Part shown: piece by piece, positions 15,352 to 21,692 of the stretch
Numbering within the stretch: position 1 is the stretch's first letter
Layout: each line of letters begins with the position of its first letter
Assembly (NCBI RefSeq): GCF_003248605.1
Contig: NZ_QFPF01000036.1
Location: forward strand, 1-21,692
Reading direction: 5' to 3'
DNA length: 21,692 bases
Source of the DNA: Microbacterium sp.
GTDB taxonomy: Bacteria > Actinomycetota > Actinomycetes > Actinomycetales > Microbacteriaceae
Notes under the pieces: generated by a model
What the model was told of the DNA's origin: nothing
The model's input: the letters and a program-made list of their open reading frames with translations, nothing else
The model's database searches: none
Position numbers and translations under genes: made by a program

Positions 15352-15996
15352 ATGGTCGCCCGGCGCATCGCCGTCGTGACGGCCGGTCTGTCGAACCCGT
15401 CGACGACCCGATTGCTCGCCGATCGACTGACCCAGGCGGTGCTCGGCGAGCTTTCGGAGCGCGAGATCGCCGCGTCGGTCGACGTGTTCGAGCTTCGCGA
15501 CTACGCGCACGACATCACGAACAATCTGCTCACCGGATTCGCGCCTCCGGCGCTCGAGTCCGCGATCAACGCCGTCGTCTCGGCCGATGCGATCATCGCC
15601 GTGACGCCGATCTTCTCCACGAGCTACTCGGGTCTGTTCAAGTCGTTCGTCGATGTGCTCGACCCGGACGCGCTCGCGGGGACCCCGGTGCTGCTGGGCG
15701 CCAATGCGGGCAGCGCGCGACACTCGCTCGCGATCGACTATGCCATCCGTCCGCTGTTCACGTACCTGCACGCCGATCCCGTGCCCACCGGCGTGTTCGC
15801 GGCCTCCGCCGACTGGGGTTCGACACCGGACGAGGTGGCGCCCCTCGGCGCGCGGATCGGTCGGGCTGCCCGCGAGCTCGCCGATGCCATCGAGCGGCGC
15901 GGCGTGCAGGGTGCGGGTGACCCCTTCGATCCCGCGACCTACCTCGGCGAGGGGCGTTCGTTCGGGCACCTGCTGGGCGGCCTGGCGGGGGAGTAG
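15352..15996 (+). CDS. NAD(P)H-dependent FMN reductase, CE1759-like LLM partner
   Basis: A 214-residue flavodoxin-fold reductase that supplies reduced flavin to the preceding monooxygenase. Marks of the NADPH-dependent FMN reductase fold: VVTAGLSNPSTTRLLADRL (FMN phosphate loop, residues 8-26), VSADAIIAVTPIFSTSYSGLFKSFVD (77-102, flavin ring-binding loop and helix) and GTPVLLGANAGSARHSLAI. ATG 15352 is one base after the LLM stop codon (TGAG ATG), with AGGGGG from the end of the LLM gene as ribosome-binding site. This spacing makes co-expression in a fixed ratio likely. It converges on the DedA gene with 11 bases between stops and no visible terminator. Confidence 0.92.
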   Translation: MVARRIAVVTAGLSNPSTTRLLADRLTQAVLGELSEREIAASVDVFELRDYAHDITNNLLTGFAPPALESAINAVVSADAIIAVTPIFSTSYSGLFKSFVDVLDPDALAGTPVLLGANAGSARHSLAIDYAIRPLFTYLHADPVPTGVFAASADWGSTPDEVAPLGARIGRAARELADAIERRGVQGAGDPFDPATYLGEGRSFGHLLGGLAGE

Positions 15997-16007
15997 GACG
16001 CCGACGC

Positions 16008-16607
16008 TCAGGTCGGCGGCGCCGCGCCGAAACGCCGCGCGAGCAGGACATCGACGATCACTCCGAGAGTGAGGGCGAGCGCGATCGACACGACGACCGC
16101 CAGCACCGGCGCACCCGGCAGCAGCGTCGCCACGGCGGCGCCGATGAGCGACTGATACAGGGCCCAGGCCGTCGCGGCACCGGCTGAGACCGCGAGGTAG
16201 CGCGGCGCGCCCACCCGCGACGCACCGGCGGTGAGGTTCACCGCGATGCGCGCGAACGGGATGAAACGAGCGGTGAAGAGGATGGATGCCGTGCTGCGGT
16301 GCAAGCGGCGTGTCGCCCAGCCGAAGGCCGCGACCGTACGCGGCCTTCGCATCCATCCCCAGCGCTCGAGGCCGACGCGTCGGCCGACGAGATAACACGC
16401 GGCATCGCCCGTGAACGCGGCGGCCGCGGCGATCACGACGACCGCCCACAGGACGGGTCGGCCGTCGGTCACCGACAGCGCCCCGAGCGCCGTCACGGCG
16501 ATCTCGCCGGGCACGACGACGAGGAACGAATCGGCCAGGACGAGCGCGAACAGCAGCCCCAGCATCCACGGCTCGACGCTCGCCGTCGTCAGTGCGTCGC
16601 TGATCAC
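16008..16607 (-). CDS. DedA family (VTT/SNARE-associated) membrane protein
   Basis: A 199-residue inner-membrane protein. DedA relatives flip polyprenyl phosphates or phospholipids and depend on the proton gradient. Family signatures are ADSFLVVVPGEIAVTALGAL (residues 25-44), GDAACYLVGRRVG (67-79) and FTARFIPFARIAVNLTAG (111-128), the re-entrant [F/Y]xxR motif region with Arg114 and Arg120, followed by two C-terminal helices. GTG 16607 is the homology start; longer frames to 16688 add an Arg-rich, non-family extension. It is divergent from the GT4-SGNH gene with 139 bases between starts. That pairing might be functional (lipid-linked sugar handling) but this is inference. Confidence 0.87.
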   Translation of the reverse strand: MISDALTTASVEPWMLGLLFALVLADSFLVVVPGEIAVTALGALSVTDGRPVLWAVVVIAAAAAFTGDAACYLVGRRVGLERWGWMRRPRTVAAFGWATRRLHRSTASILFTARFIPFARIAVNLTAGASRVGAPRYLAVSAGAATAWALYQSLIGAAVATLLPGAPVLAVVVSIALALTLGVIVDVLLARRFGAAPPT

Positions 16608-16734
16608 GTCACGAGGCAAGCACCCGCGTGTGAACGGCCGCCGAACGGCGCGCGGACGGTGACGTGCCGGCGTGCATCCGGTGAACACTCGGCGCCGTAC
16701 GCCGATTCGGCGGGCGCGCGGCGTGCACAGGCGT

Positions 16735-16740
16735 CACCGT
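16735..16740 (+). promoter_or_regulatory. Weak -10 box CACCGT before the GT4-SGNH gene
   Basis: CACCGT-GGAGTT-GTG resembles the leaderless TANNNT-N6-GTG arrangement elsewhere in the window, but the first base is C. The GGAG is only 2 bases from the GTG, too near for a normal ribosome-binding site. Confidence 0.3.
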
Positions 16741-16746
16741 GGAGTT

Positions 16747-18732
16747 GTGAGAGTCGCGCTGCTGGCCGAGTCCTTCCTCCCTCACATGAACGGTGTGACG
16801 GGATCCGTCCTCCACGTCCTGCGCCATCTGCGGGCACAGGGTCACGAGACGCTCGTGATCGCGCCGCGTGCGGGCGAGGTCGATGCCGACCTGCACGGCG
16901 CCCGCTCGGCGCTGCTGCGATCGGTGCCGCTTCCCTCATATCCCGAAGTGCGTGTGGTCTTCGCGCGCACGGCGACCCTCACGCGCATTCTGCGGGAGTT
17001 CGGTCCGGACGTGATCCATCTCGCCTCGCCCTTCGTGCTCGGCTGGCAGGGGGTGCAGGCCGCGGACGCCCTGCGGGTGCCCTCGGTCGCCGTCTACCAG
17101 ACCGACGTCACGGCGTACGCGCAGAAGTACGGTGTGGCAGGCGCCGCCCCCTTCGTGGGGGCCCACGTCGGCCGCCTGCACCGCCGCGCGACACTGACGC
17201 TCGCCCCCTCGAGCTCCGCGCGTGCGCAGCTCGAGGGACTCGGCGTCGATCGCATCCGCACGTGGGCGCGCGGCGTCGATGCGGAGCGCTTCACCCCGGA
17301 GCGGCGCGACGATCCGTGGCGTGCGCGCGCGGGAGGCGGACGGATGCTGGTGGGCTATGCCGGTCGACTCGCCGCCGAGAAGCAGGTCGAGGATCTTCGT
17401 GCGCTCGCCGATCTGCCCGGCGTCCGGCTCGTGGTCATCGGGGAGGGGCCGGCGCGCGCCCGGCTGGAGGAGCTGCTGCCCGACGCGCTGTTCACGGGAT
17501 TCCTGGGTGGCGAGGCGCTTGCGCGGGCGCTCGCGTCGCTCGACGTCTTCGTGCATCCGGGAGAGCACGAGACGTTCTGCCAGGGCGTTCAGGAGGCGCT
17601 CGCCAGCGGCGTACCGGTCGTGGCGACGGGACGCGGCGGTCCCCTGGATCTCGTGCGCAGCAGCATCGACGGCTGGCTCTACCGGCCGGGCGACCTCGGC
17701 GATCTGCGCTCGCGCGTCGCCGATCTGGTCGGCGACGAGGCGAAGCGCGCAGCGTTCGCGCGCGCGGCGCGCGAGAGCGTGCGGGGCCGCACCTGGGCTG
17801 CACTGGGCGATCAGTTGCTCGGGCACTACGCCGAAGCGCGGGCGCTGCGACCCCTCGACGACGCACGTCTCGGGCGCGGGCTCGAACGGCCGGCGCTCCC
17901 CGTGCCCCCCTCGCCGTCGTCCGGTCGACGCTGCGCGAGCTTCGTCGCCCTGGGGGACTCCCTCACAGAGGGGCTGTGCGACACGTCGAGGATGCCGCCG
18001 GGGCAGTATCGCGGATGGGCCGACCGTCTCGCGCAGCTGCTGGCGCACGCGCGCGAGGGCGACACGCCGCTCGCTTACGCCAACCTCGCGGTGCGCAGCC
18101 GTCGGGTGCGCGACCTCGTCGACGAGCAGCTTCCGATGGCGTTGGCGCTCCGGCCGGATCTGGTCTCGGTGTTCATCGGCGCCAACGATCTCGTCGGGCC
18201 GAGGGCGGACGTCGCGGCGCTCGCGGCCGAGGTGGCTTCGGCCGTCCGCACCCTGCGTGCGGCGGGAAGTCAGGTGCTCCTGGTCACCCCGGTGCTGCCG
18301 CGCCGTCGCGCATCCGTTCTCTTCGTCCGGCGTTTCGCTCGTTACTCCTCCGCGCTGCGCCGGATCTCACGCGAGACGGGGTGCCTTCTGCTGGATGCCG
18401 AGGCCATGCCCGAGCTCGCCGATCCCTCGGCGTGGGCGGACGATCGTGTGCATCTCTCGGCTCGCGGGCACCGGGTGCTCGCCTACCGTGCGGCCGATGT
18501 GCTCGGAGTACCCGATGCGGACGCGCTCGGCGGTCTGGACGATGCCTTCCATGCTGTCGAGGATGCCCCGCCGGAGGGGTCGTGGCTGCGGGTGCACGCG
18601 CTGCCCTGGGTCTGGCGCCGGCTGCGCGGCCGCACGGCCGGCGACGGGCTCGGACCCAAGCACAACGCCCTCATCGCGCTGCCACCGCGGTCGACGAGGG
18701 TGCGGGACGCCGAGCCGCACGACTCGCTCTGA
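16747..18732 (+). CDS. Fusion of a GT4 glycosyltransferase (MgtA/PimB-like) and an SGNH/GDSL hydrolase
   Basis: One uninterrupted 661-residue frame with two catalytic domains. Residues 1-370 are a GT-B retaining glycosyltransferase: VALLAESFLPHMNGVTGSV (3-21), a domain start VGYAGRLAAEKQVE (202-215) and the donor-site EX7E motif HPGEHETFCQGVQEALASG with Glu275 and Glu283. These are close to GDP-mannose-dependent alpha-mannosyltransferases of the MgtA/PimB type. A Pro/Ser linker (381-393) leads to an SGNH hydrolase (397-590): ALGDSLTEG (Ser405), NLAVRSR (Asn446), IGANDL (Asn480) and DDRVHL (Asp566, His569), a complete active site. The last 70 residues include WVWRRLRGRTAGDG. There is no signal peptide, so both domains should be cytosolic or peripheral to the inner face. 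GTG 16747 matches the family start. The linker has no internal ATG or ribosome-binding site. Confidence 0.88.
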   Translation: MRVALLAESFLPHMNGVTGSVLHVLRHLRAQGHETLVIAPRAGEVDADLHGARSALLRSVPLPSYPEVRVVFARTATLTRILREFGPDVIHLASPFVLGWQGVQAADALRVPSVAVYQTDVTAYAQKYGVAGAAPFVGAHVGRLHRRATLTLAPSSSARAQLEGLGVDRIRTWARGVDAERFTPERRDDPWRARAGGGRMLVGYAGRLAAEKQVEDLRALADLPGVRLVVIGEGPARARLEELLPDALFTGFLGGEALARALASLDVFVHPGEHETFCQGVQEALASGVPVVATGRGGPLDLVRSSIDGWLYRPGDLGDLRSRVADLVGDEAKRAAFARAARESVRGRTWAALGDQLLGHYAEARALRPLDDARLGRGLERPALPVPPSPSSGRRCASFVALGDSLTEGLCDTSRMPPGQYRGWADRLAQLLAHAREGDTPLAYANLAVRSRRVRDLVDEQLPMALALRPDLVSVFIGANDLVGPRADVAALAAEVASAVRTLRAAGSQVLLVTPVLPRRRASVLFVRRFARYSSALRRISRETGCLLLDAEAMPELADPSAWADDRVHLSARGHRVLAYRAADVLGVPDADALGGLDDAFHAVEDAPPEGSWLRVHALPWVWRRLRGRTAGDGLGPKHNALIALPPRSTRVRDAEPHDSL

Positions 18733-18738
18733 CGTGCG

Positions 18739-18753
18739 CCGCCCGGCCGGCGG
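18739..18753. terminator. Small GC hairpin between convergent genes
   Basis: CCGCC (18739-18743) and GGCGG (18749-18753) form a 5-bp stem with a 5-base loop in the 21-base gap between the fusion gene and the acidic-protein gene. No T run; weak support. Confidence 0.3.
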
Positions 18754-18930
18754 TCATCCCTCGAAGCCGCGCTCGAACTGGTCGATCTCGCTTTCGAGGC
18801 TCTCTCCGAGCTCGATGCTCTCCCGCGGGTCGATCGTCGGGTCGGGCCCGTCCCATTCGGCCTCGTCCTCGAGGGGGACCTCGCGGTCGTCGTCGGGCAC
18901 GTCGCCAGGGGAACGGCGATCTTCGCTCAT
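18754..18930 (-). CDS. Small acidic protein of unknown function (58 aa)
   Basis: A 58-residue reading frame, strongly acidic (about 20 Asp/Glu), with DVPDDDREVPLEDEAEW near residue 10-26 and ESIELGESLESEIDQFERGFEG at the end. I recognise no domain. Coding support: ATG 18930 has AGGAG 7 bases upstream, the wobble positions are almost all G or C, and it lies 10 bases after the DUF5302 stop codon, whose TAG overlaps the ribosome-binding site. It is therefore probably the second gene of a two-gene operon. An acidic partner for the basic DUF5302 protein is possible but only inferred from charge and linkage. Confidence 0.75.
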   Translation of the reverse strand: MSEDRRSPGDVPDDDREVPLEDEAEWDGPDPTIDPRESIELGESLESEIDQFERGFEG

Positions 18931-18940
18931 CTCTTGACTC

Positions 18941-19126
18941 CTATCCGCTCTTGCGCCGGAAGGTGCGCTTGGCCCCCGCGGGTCCGTGGGTGGCCTGAAC
19001 GGCGGAGTCGCCGTTCAGGTGCGCCTCGCCCGATCGGTGGTGCGCGTTCTTCTTCTCGAGCGCCTCCTTGAACTTGCGCTTCAGGTCGTCGGATGCCGCG
19101 TCCTGGGGTTTCTCGTCGGTGCTCAT
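18941..19126 (-). CDS. DUF5302 domain-containing protein
   Basis: A 61-residue small protein matching the actinobacterial DUF5302 family: a short acidic N-terminus, LKRKFKEALEKKNAHHRSGEAH (15-36), then a basic C-terminus GPAGAKRTFRRKSG. The family is short, soluble and of unknown function. ATG 19126 is 7 bases after a TAGGCT -10 box and has no Shine-Dalgarno sequence, so the operon message is probably leaderless. The next gene, the acidic protein, follows after 10 bases. The gene is divergent from pnp; both promoters use TAGGCT. Confidence 0.85.
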   Translation of the reverse strand: MSTDEKPQDAASDDLKRKFKEALEKKNAHHRSGEAHLNGDSAVQATHGPAGAKRTFRRKSG

Positions 19127-19133
19127 GAGGCTC

Positions 19134-19139
19134 AGCCTA
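19134..19139 (-). promoter_or_regulatory. -10 box TAGGCT, leaderless promoter of the DUF5302 operon
   Basis: On the minus strand TAGGCT, then 7 bases (GAGCCTC), then ATG 19126. This matches the PrsW-type gene in both hexamer and spacing. Confidence 0.6.
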
Positions 19140-19207
19140 CGCACGCGGGGCGAGAGTTGGCGAGAGACGCCGGGCCGCAGCATCCCGCTCCCTGCGCCTC
19201 GCGCTGG

Positions 19208-19213
19208 TAGGCT
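19208..19213 (+). promoter_or_regulatory. -10 box TAGGCT, putative distal pnp promoter
   Basis: TAGGCT predicts a transcription start near 19220, right at the foot of the first leader hairpin (19221-19252). The resulting leader would be about 257 bases and contain the whole structured element. Confidence 0.55.
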
Positions 19214-19214
19214 T

Positions 19215-19375
19215 TCGAAGGTTGTGCGGATCGCTTCGCGCCACCGCACAACTGCACAATGCGCCGGCACCGCCGGCGTCTCAGGAGCAGGCCGGCAGGA
19301 AGCTGGTCCCCTGTGGTGGTCTCCTCGTCGGTCTCGCCGGGTGGATTTCTACTGGTGGCCAGCGCAAGCGCACGC
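19215..19375 (+). ncRNA. Structured pnp leader, probable Actino-pnp RNA motif
   Basis: The 350 bases between the DUF5302 and pnp starts hold a leader with several helices. A 9-bp stem joins GTTGTGCGG (19221-19229) and CCGCACAAC (19244-19252). A 7-bp stem joins CGCCGGC (19262-19268) and GCCGGCG (19272-19278) with a 3-base loop. A 7-bp long-range stem joins GCTGGTC (19302-19308) and GGCCAGC (19357-19363, one G-U pair), enclosing CGG/CCG and TCC/GGA helices. Weinberg and colleagues described an Actino-pnp RNA in just this place, 5' of pnp in actinobacteria; position and structure fit, but I cannot run the covariance model. A role in PNPase autoregulation is inferred. Confidence 0.6.
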
Positions 19376-19421
19376 CGCCCCGCGTCTCGCGCGCTCATAT
19401 CTGCCTACTCCCGCTCCTTCG

Positions 19422-19429
19422 TATACACT
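19422..19429 (+). promoter_or_regulatory. Possible proximal pnp promoter, TATACACT
   Basis: TATACACT contains two overlapping -10-like hexamers (TATACA, TACACT) 48 bases before the pnp start codon, in an otherwise GC-rich leader. No -35 match at 16-18 bases. It would give a short leader lacking the structured element. Confidence 0.35.
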
Positions 19430-19463
19430 CGCGCGCCACACGGGCGGGCGAGTCGAAACAAAG

Positions 19464-19469
19464 AAGGAG
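19464..19469 (+). promoter_or_regulatory. Ribosome-binding site AAGGAG that fixes the TTG start of pnp
   Basis: AAGGAG, 7 bases, then TTG at 19477. No ATG or GTG in frame lies at this distance, and homology begins with EGPEI immediately after, so TTG is the start. Confidence 0.8.
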
Positions 19470-19476
19470 AGACCTC

Positions 19477-21692
19477 TTGGAAGGTCCTGAAATCACATCC
19501 GCCGAAGCCGTTCTCGACAACGGACGCTTCGGCACCCGCACCATCCGCTTCGAGACCGGTCGCCTCGCGCAGCAGGCGCAGGGCGCGGTCGCCGCGTACC
19601 TCGACGGCGACACGATGCTGCTGTCGGCGACGAGCGCCGGCAAGAGCCCCCGCGAGGGCTTCGACTTCTTCCCGCTGACGGTCGACGTCGAGGAGCGCTC
19701 GTACGCCGCCGGCAAGATCCCGGGGTCGTTCTTCCGTCGTGAGGGTCGTCCCTCGACCGAGGCGATCCTCGTCTGCCGCCTGATCGACCGCCCGCTGCGC
19801 CCGTCGTTCGTCGACGGCCTCCGCAACGAGGTCCAGATCGTCGTGACGGTGCTCTCCATCGCGCCCGGCGAGTTCTACGACGCGCTCGCGATCAACGCGG
19901 CCTCGGCATCCACCCAGATCTCGGGTCTGCCCTTCTCCGGCCCGATCGCCGGTGTGCGTCTCGCGCTCATCCCGGGTCACGGCGAGAACGCCGACCAGTG
20001 GGTCGCGTTCCCCAAGGCGGAGCAGCTCGAGGAGGCCGTGTTCGACCTGATCGTCGCCGGCCGCGTGCTGCCCGACGGCGAGGTCGCGATCATGATGGTC
20101 GAGGCCGAGGCCACCGAGCACAGCTGGAACCTCATCAAGGGCGGCGCCACCAAGCCCAGCGAAGACGTCGTGGCCGCGGGCCTCGAGGCCTCCAAGCCCT
20201 TCATCAAGCAGCTCGTCGAGGCGCAGCAGGTCATCGCCGACGGCGCCGCGAAGGAGATCCGCGACTACCCGGTCTTCCTGCCCTACAGCCAGGAGACCTA
20301 CGACTTCGTCGCGGGTCGCGCGTACGACGAGCTCGTCGGCATCTACCAGATCGCCGATAAGCAGCAGCGTCAGGACGCCGACGACGCGGTCAAGGACCGT
20401 GTGAAGGCGCAGCTGCTCGCCGCCGTCGAGTCGGGCGAGCTGCCCGCCGTCGCGACGCTCGAGTTCTCGGCGGCCTACAAGTCCGTGACGAAGAAGATCG
20501 TCCGCGGCCGCATCCTCTCCGAGGGTGTGCGCATCGACGGTCGTGGCCTCGCCGACATCCGTGCCCTCGAGGCCGAGGTCGACGTCATCCCGCGCGTGCA
20601 CGGGTCGGCTATCTTCCAGCGCGGTGAGACCCAGATCCTGGGCGTCACCACGCTGAACATGCTCAAGATGGAGCAGCAGATCGACTCGCTCTCGCCCACG
20701 ACGAGCAAGCGGTACATGCACCACTACAACTTCCCGCCCTACTCCACCGGTGAGACCGGTCGTGTGGGCAGCCCCAAGCGTCGCGAGATCGGGCACGGCT
20801 TCCTCGCCGAGCGCGCCCTCGTCCCGGTGCTGCCGGGCCGCGAGGAGTTCCCCTACGCGATCCGCCAGGTCTCGGAGGCTCTCGGCTCCAACGGGTCGAC
20901 CTCGATGGGCTCGGTCTGCGCCTCGACGCTCGCCCTGCTCAACGCGGGTGTGCCGCTGAAGGCGCCCGTCGCGGGCATCGCGATGGGTCTCGTCTCCGAC
21001 GAGGTCGACGGACAGACGCGCTACGCCGCGCTGACCGACATCCTCGGCGCCGAGGACGCCCTCGGCGACATGGACTTCAAGGTCGCCGGCACGAGCGAGT
21101 TCGTCACGGCGATCCAGCTCGACACGAAGCTCGACGGCATTCCGTCGTCGGTGCTCGCGGGCGCGCTGCAGCAGGCCAAGGATGCGCGTATGCAGATCCT
21201 CGAGCTGATCAACGCGACGATCGACGCCCCCGACGAGATGGCCGCCACGGCTCCCCGCGTGATCAGCGTGCAGATCCCCGTCGACAAGATCGGCGAGCTG
21301 ATCGGACCCAAGGGCAAGACGATCAACTCCATCCAGGACGAGACCGGCGCCCAGATCTCGATCGAGGACGACGGCACCGTCTACATCGGTGCGGTCGATG
21401 GGCCCTCGGCCGAGGCGGCGCGTGCGCAGGTCAACGCGATCGCCAACCCGACCAACCCCGAGGTGGGTGAGCAGTTCCTCGGCACGGTCGTCAAGATCGC
21501 GACGTTCGGTGCGTTCATCTCGCTGCTTCCGGGCAAGGACGGGCTCCTGCACGTCAGCGAGGTCCGCAAGCTCGCCGGCGGCAAGCGTGTCGAGAACGTC
21601 GAGGACGTCCTCGGCGTCGGTCAGAAGATCCTCGTGAAGATCACGAAGATCGACGACCGCGGCAAGCTGTCGCTCGAGCCCGTGCTCGACGA
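19477..21692 (+). CDS. pnp: Polyribonucleotide nucleotidyltransferase (PNPase), 3' end beyond the window
   Basis: PNPase degrades RNA 3' to 5' using phosphate and can add tails in reverse; in actinobacteria it also makes poly(A)-like tails. It is a ring-shaped trimer. The visible 738 codons hold RNase PH domain 1 (about 10-145, [54 protein letters not shown]), the helical linker, and RNase PH domain 2 (about 340-540). Domain 2 has [13 protein letters not shown] near 470 and the catalytic aspartates in [21 protein letters not shown] domain (about 600-650, [19 protein letters not shown]) and most of an S1 domain (from about 662) follow. Probably only a few tens of residues are missing. TTG start with AAGGAG 7 bases upstream. 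rpsO is not adjacent, and the structured leader suggests post-transcriptional control. Confidence 0.97.
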   Translation, partial: MEGPEITSAEAVLDNGRFGTRTIRFETGRLAQQAQGAVAAYLDGDTMLLSATSAGKSPREGFDFFPLTVDVEERSYAAGKIPGSFFRREGRPSTEAILVCRLIDRPLRPSFVDGLRNEVQIVVTVLSIAPGEFYDALAINAASASTQISGLPFSGPIAGVRLALIPGHGENADQWVAFPKAEQLEEAVFDLIVAGRVLPDGEVAIMMVEAEATEHSWNLIKGGATKPSEDVVAAGLEASKPFIKQLVEAQQVIADGAAKEIRDYPVFLPYSQETYDFVAGRAYDELVGIYQIADKQQRQDADDAVKDRVKAQLLAAVESGELPAVATLEFSAAYKSVTKKIVRGRILSEGVRIDGRGLADIRALEAEVDVIPRVHGSAIFQRGETQILGVTTLNMLKMEQQIDSLSPTTSKRYMHHYNFPPYSTGETGRVGSPKRREIGHGFLAERALVPVLPGREEFPYAIRQVSEALGSNGSTSMGSVCASTLALLNAGVPLKAPVAGIAMGLVSDEVDGQTRYAALTDILGAEDALGDMDFKVAGTSEFVTAIQLDTKLDGIPSSVLAGALQQAKDARMQILELINATIDAPDEMAATAPRVISVQIPVDKIGELIGPKGKTINSIQDETGAQISIEDDGTVYIGAVDGPSAEAARAQVNAIANPTNPEVGEQFLGTVVKIATFGAFISLLPGKDGLLHVSEVRKLAGGKRVENVEDVLGVGQKILVKITKIDDRGKLSLEPVLD

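Noticed and set aside
16299..18998. An 899-codon plus-strand frame overlapping DedA and the GT4-SGNH gene
   Set aside because: It is out of frame with the fusion gene and rich in Arg/Ala/Gly. The recognisable glycosyltransferase and SGNH motifs lie in the other frame.
19281..19375. 4.5S SRP RNA or RNase P RNA in the gap before pnp (GGCAGGAAGCTGG caught the eye)
   Set aside because: The conserved SRP loop (GGTCCGGAAGGAAGCAGCC) and the RNase P core sequences are absent; a pnp leader motif fits better.
19405..21552. A 715-codon open frame on the minus strand opposite pnp
   Set aside because: It is the complement of a highly conserved PNPase gene; the translation is Asp/Arg/Leu/Gly repeats, a compositional shadow.
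1..21692. CRISPR array, tRNA, rRNA, insertion sequence or prophage genes
   Set aside because: Scanning both strands showed no regularly spaced repeats, cloverleaf-type sequences with GTTCRANNC arms, transposases, integrases or phage structural genes.

Overview
The window is high-GC (roughly 70% by eye) actinobacterial DNA. Protein signatures (the paired CE1758/CE1759-type flavin proteins, a DUF5302 protein, PNPase starting on TTG), the strong preference for G/C-ending codons, and many start codons lying 6-7 bases after a TANNNT -10 box suggest Microbacteriaceae, most likely Microbacterium or a close relative. It looks like ordinary chromosome. I see no tRNA, rRNA, CRISPR array, insertion sequence or phage gene.

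Layout. On the left (1-5223), three genes lie on the minus strand: an oligopeptidase B-like S9 peptidase with an apparent one-base frameshift that runs off the window edge, a 14-helix-type MFS exporter, and a membrane-anchored sulfite-oxidase-fold molybdoprotein. Next come a plus-strand metallophosphoesterase (5331-6245) and aspartate ammonia-lyase (6317-7771), which converges on a fumarylacetoacetate-hydrolase-family gene (7788-8663). A PrsW-type membrane protease (8704-9936) is divergent from that gene, with only 40 bases between the two start codons. A plus-strand run follows: FKBP isomerase (10093-10461), YceI protein (10610-11167) and ribosomal protein S15, rpsO (11349-11618). These three are separated by clear hairpin terminators.

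From 11690 to 18930 lie eight accessory-looking genes between rpsO and pnp, which are adjacent in many bacteria. They are an isopenicillin-N-synthase-like dioxygenase, an acyltransferase-3 membrane protein, a two-gene luciferase-like monooxygenase/FMN reductase operon, a DedA-family membrane protein, a 661-residue GT4 glycosyltransferase fused to an SGNH hydrolase, and a two-gene minus-strand operon of small proteins (DUF5302 plus a 58-residue acidic protein). The window ends in pnp (from 19477, truncated), which has its own promoter and a structured leader matching the position of the Actino-pnp RNA motif.

How the parts may work together. Most genes appear to be single transcription units with leaderless or near-leaderless promoters. 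The clear operons are the LLM/FMN-reductase pair and the DUF5302/acidic pair. The yceI and LLM promoters share a 16-bp near-identical palindromic element, suggesting one common repressor encoded elsewhere. DedA, GT4-SGNH and the acyltransferase together hint at envelope glycolipid metabolism, but this is inference from family only. The most interesting items are the GT4-SGNH fusion, the shared operator, the structured pnp leader with the split rpsO/pnp pair, the probable Sec/Tat dual-targeted molybdoprotein, and the leaderless promoter pattern.
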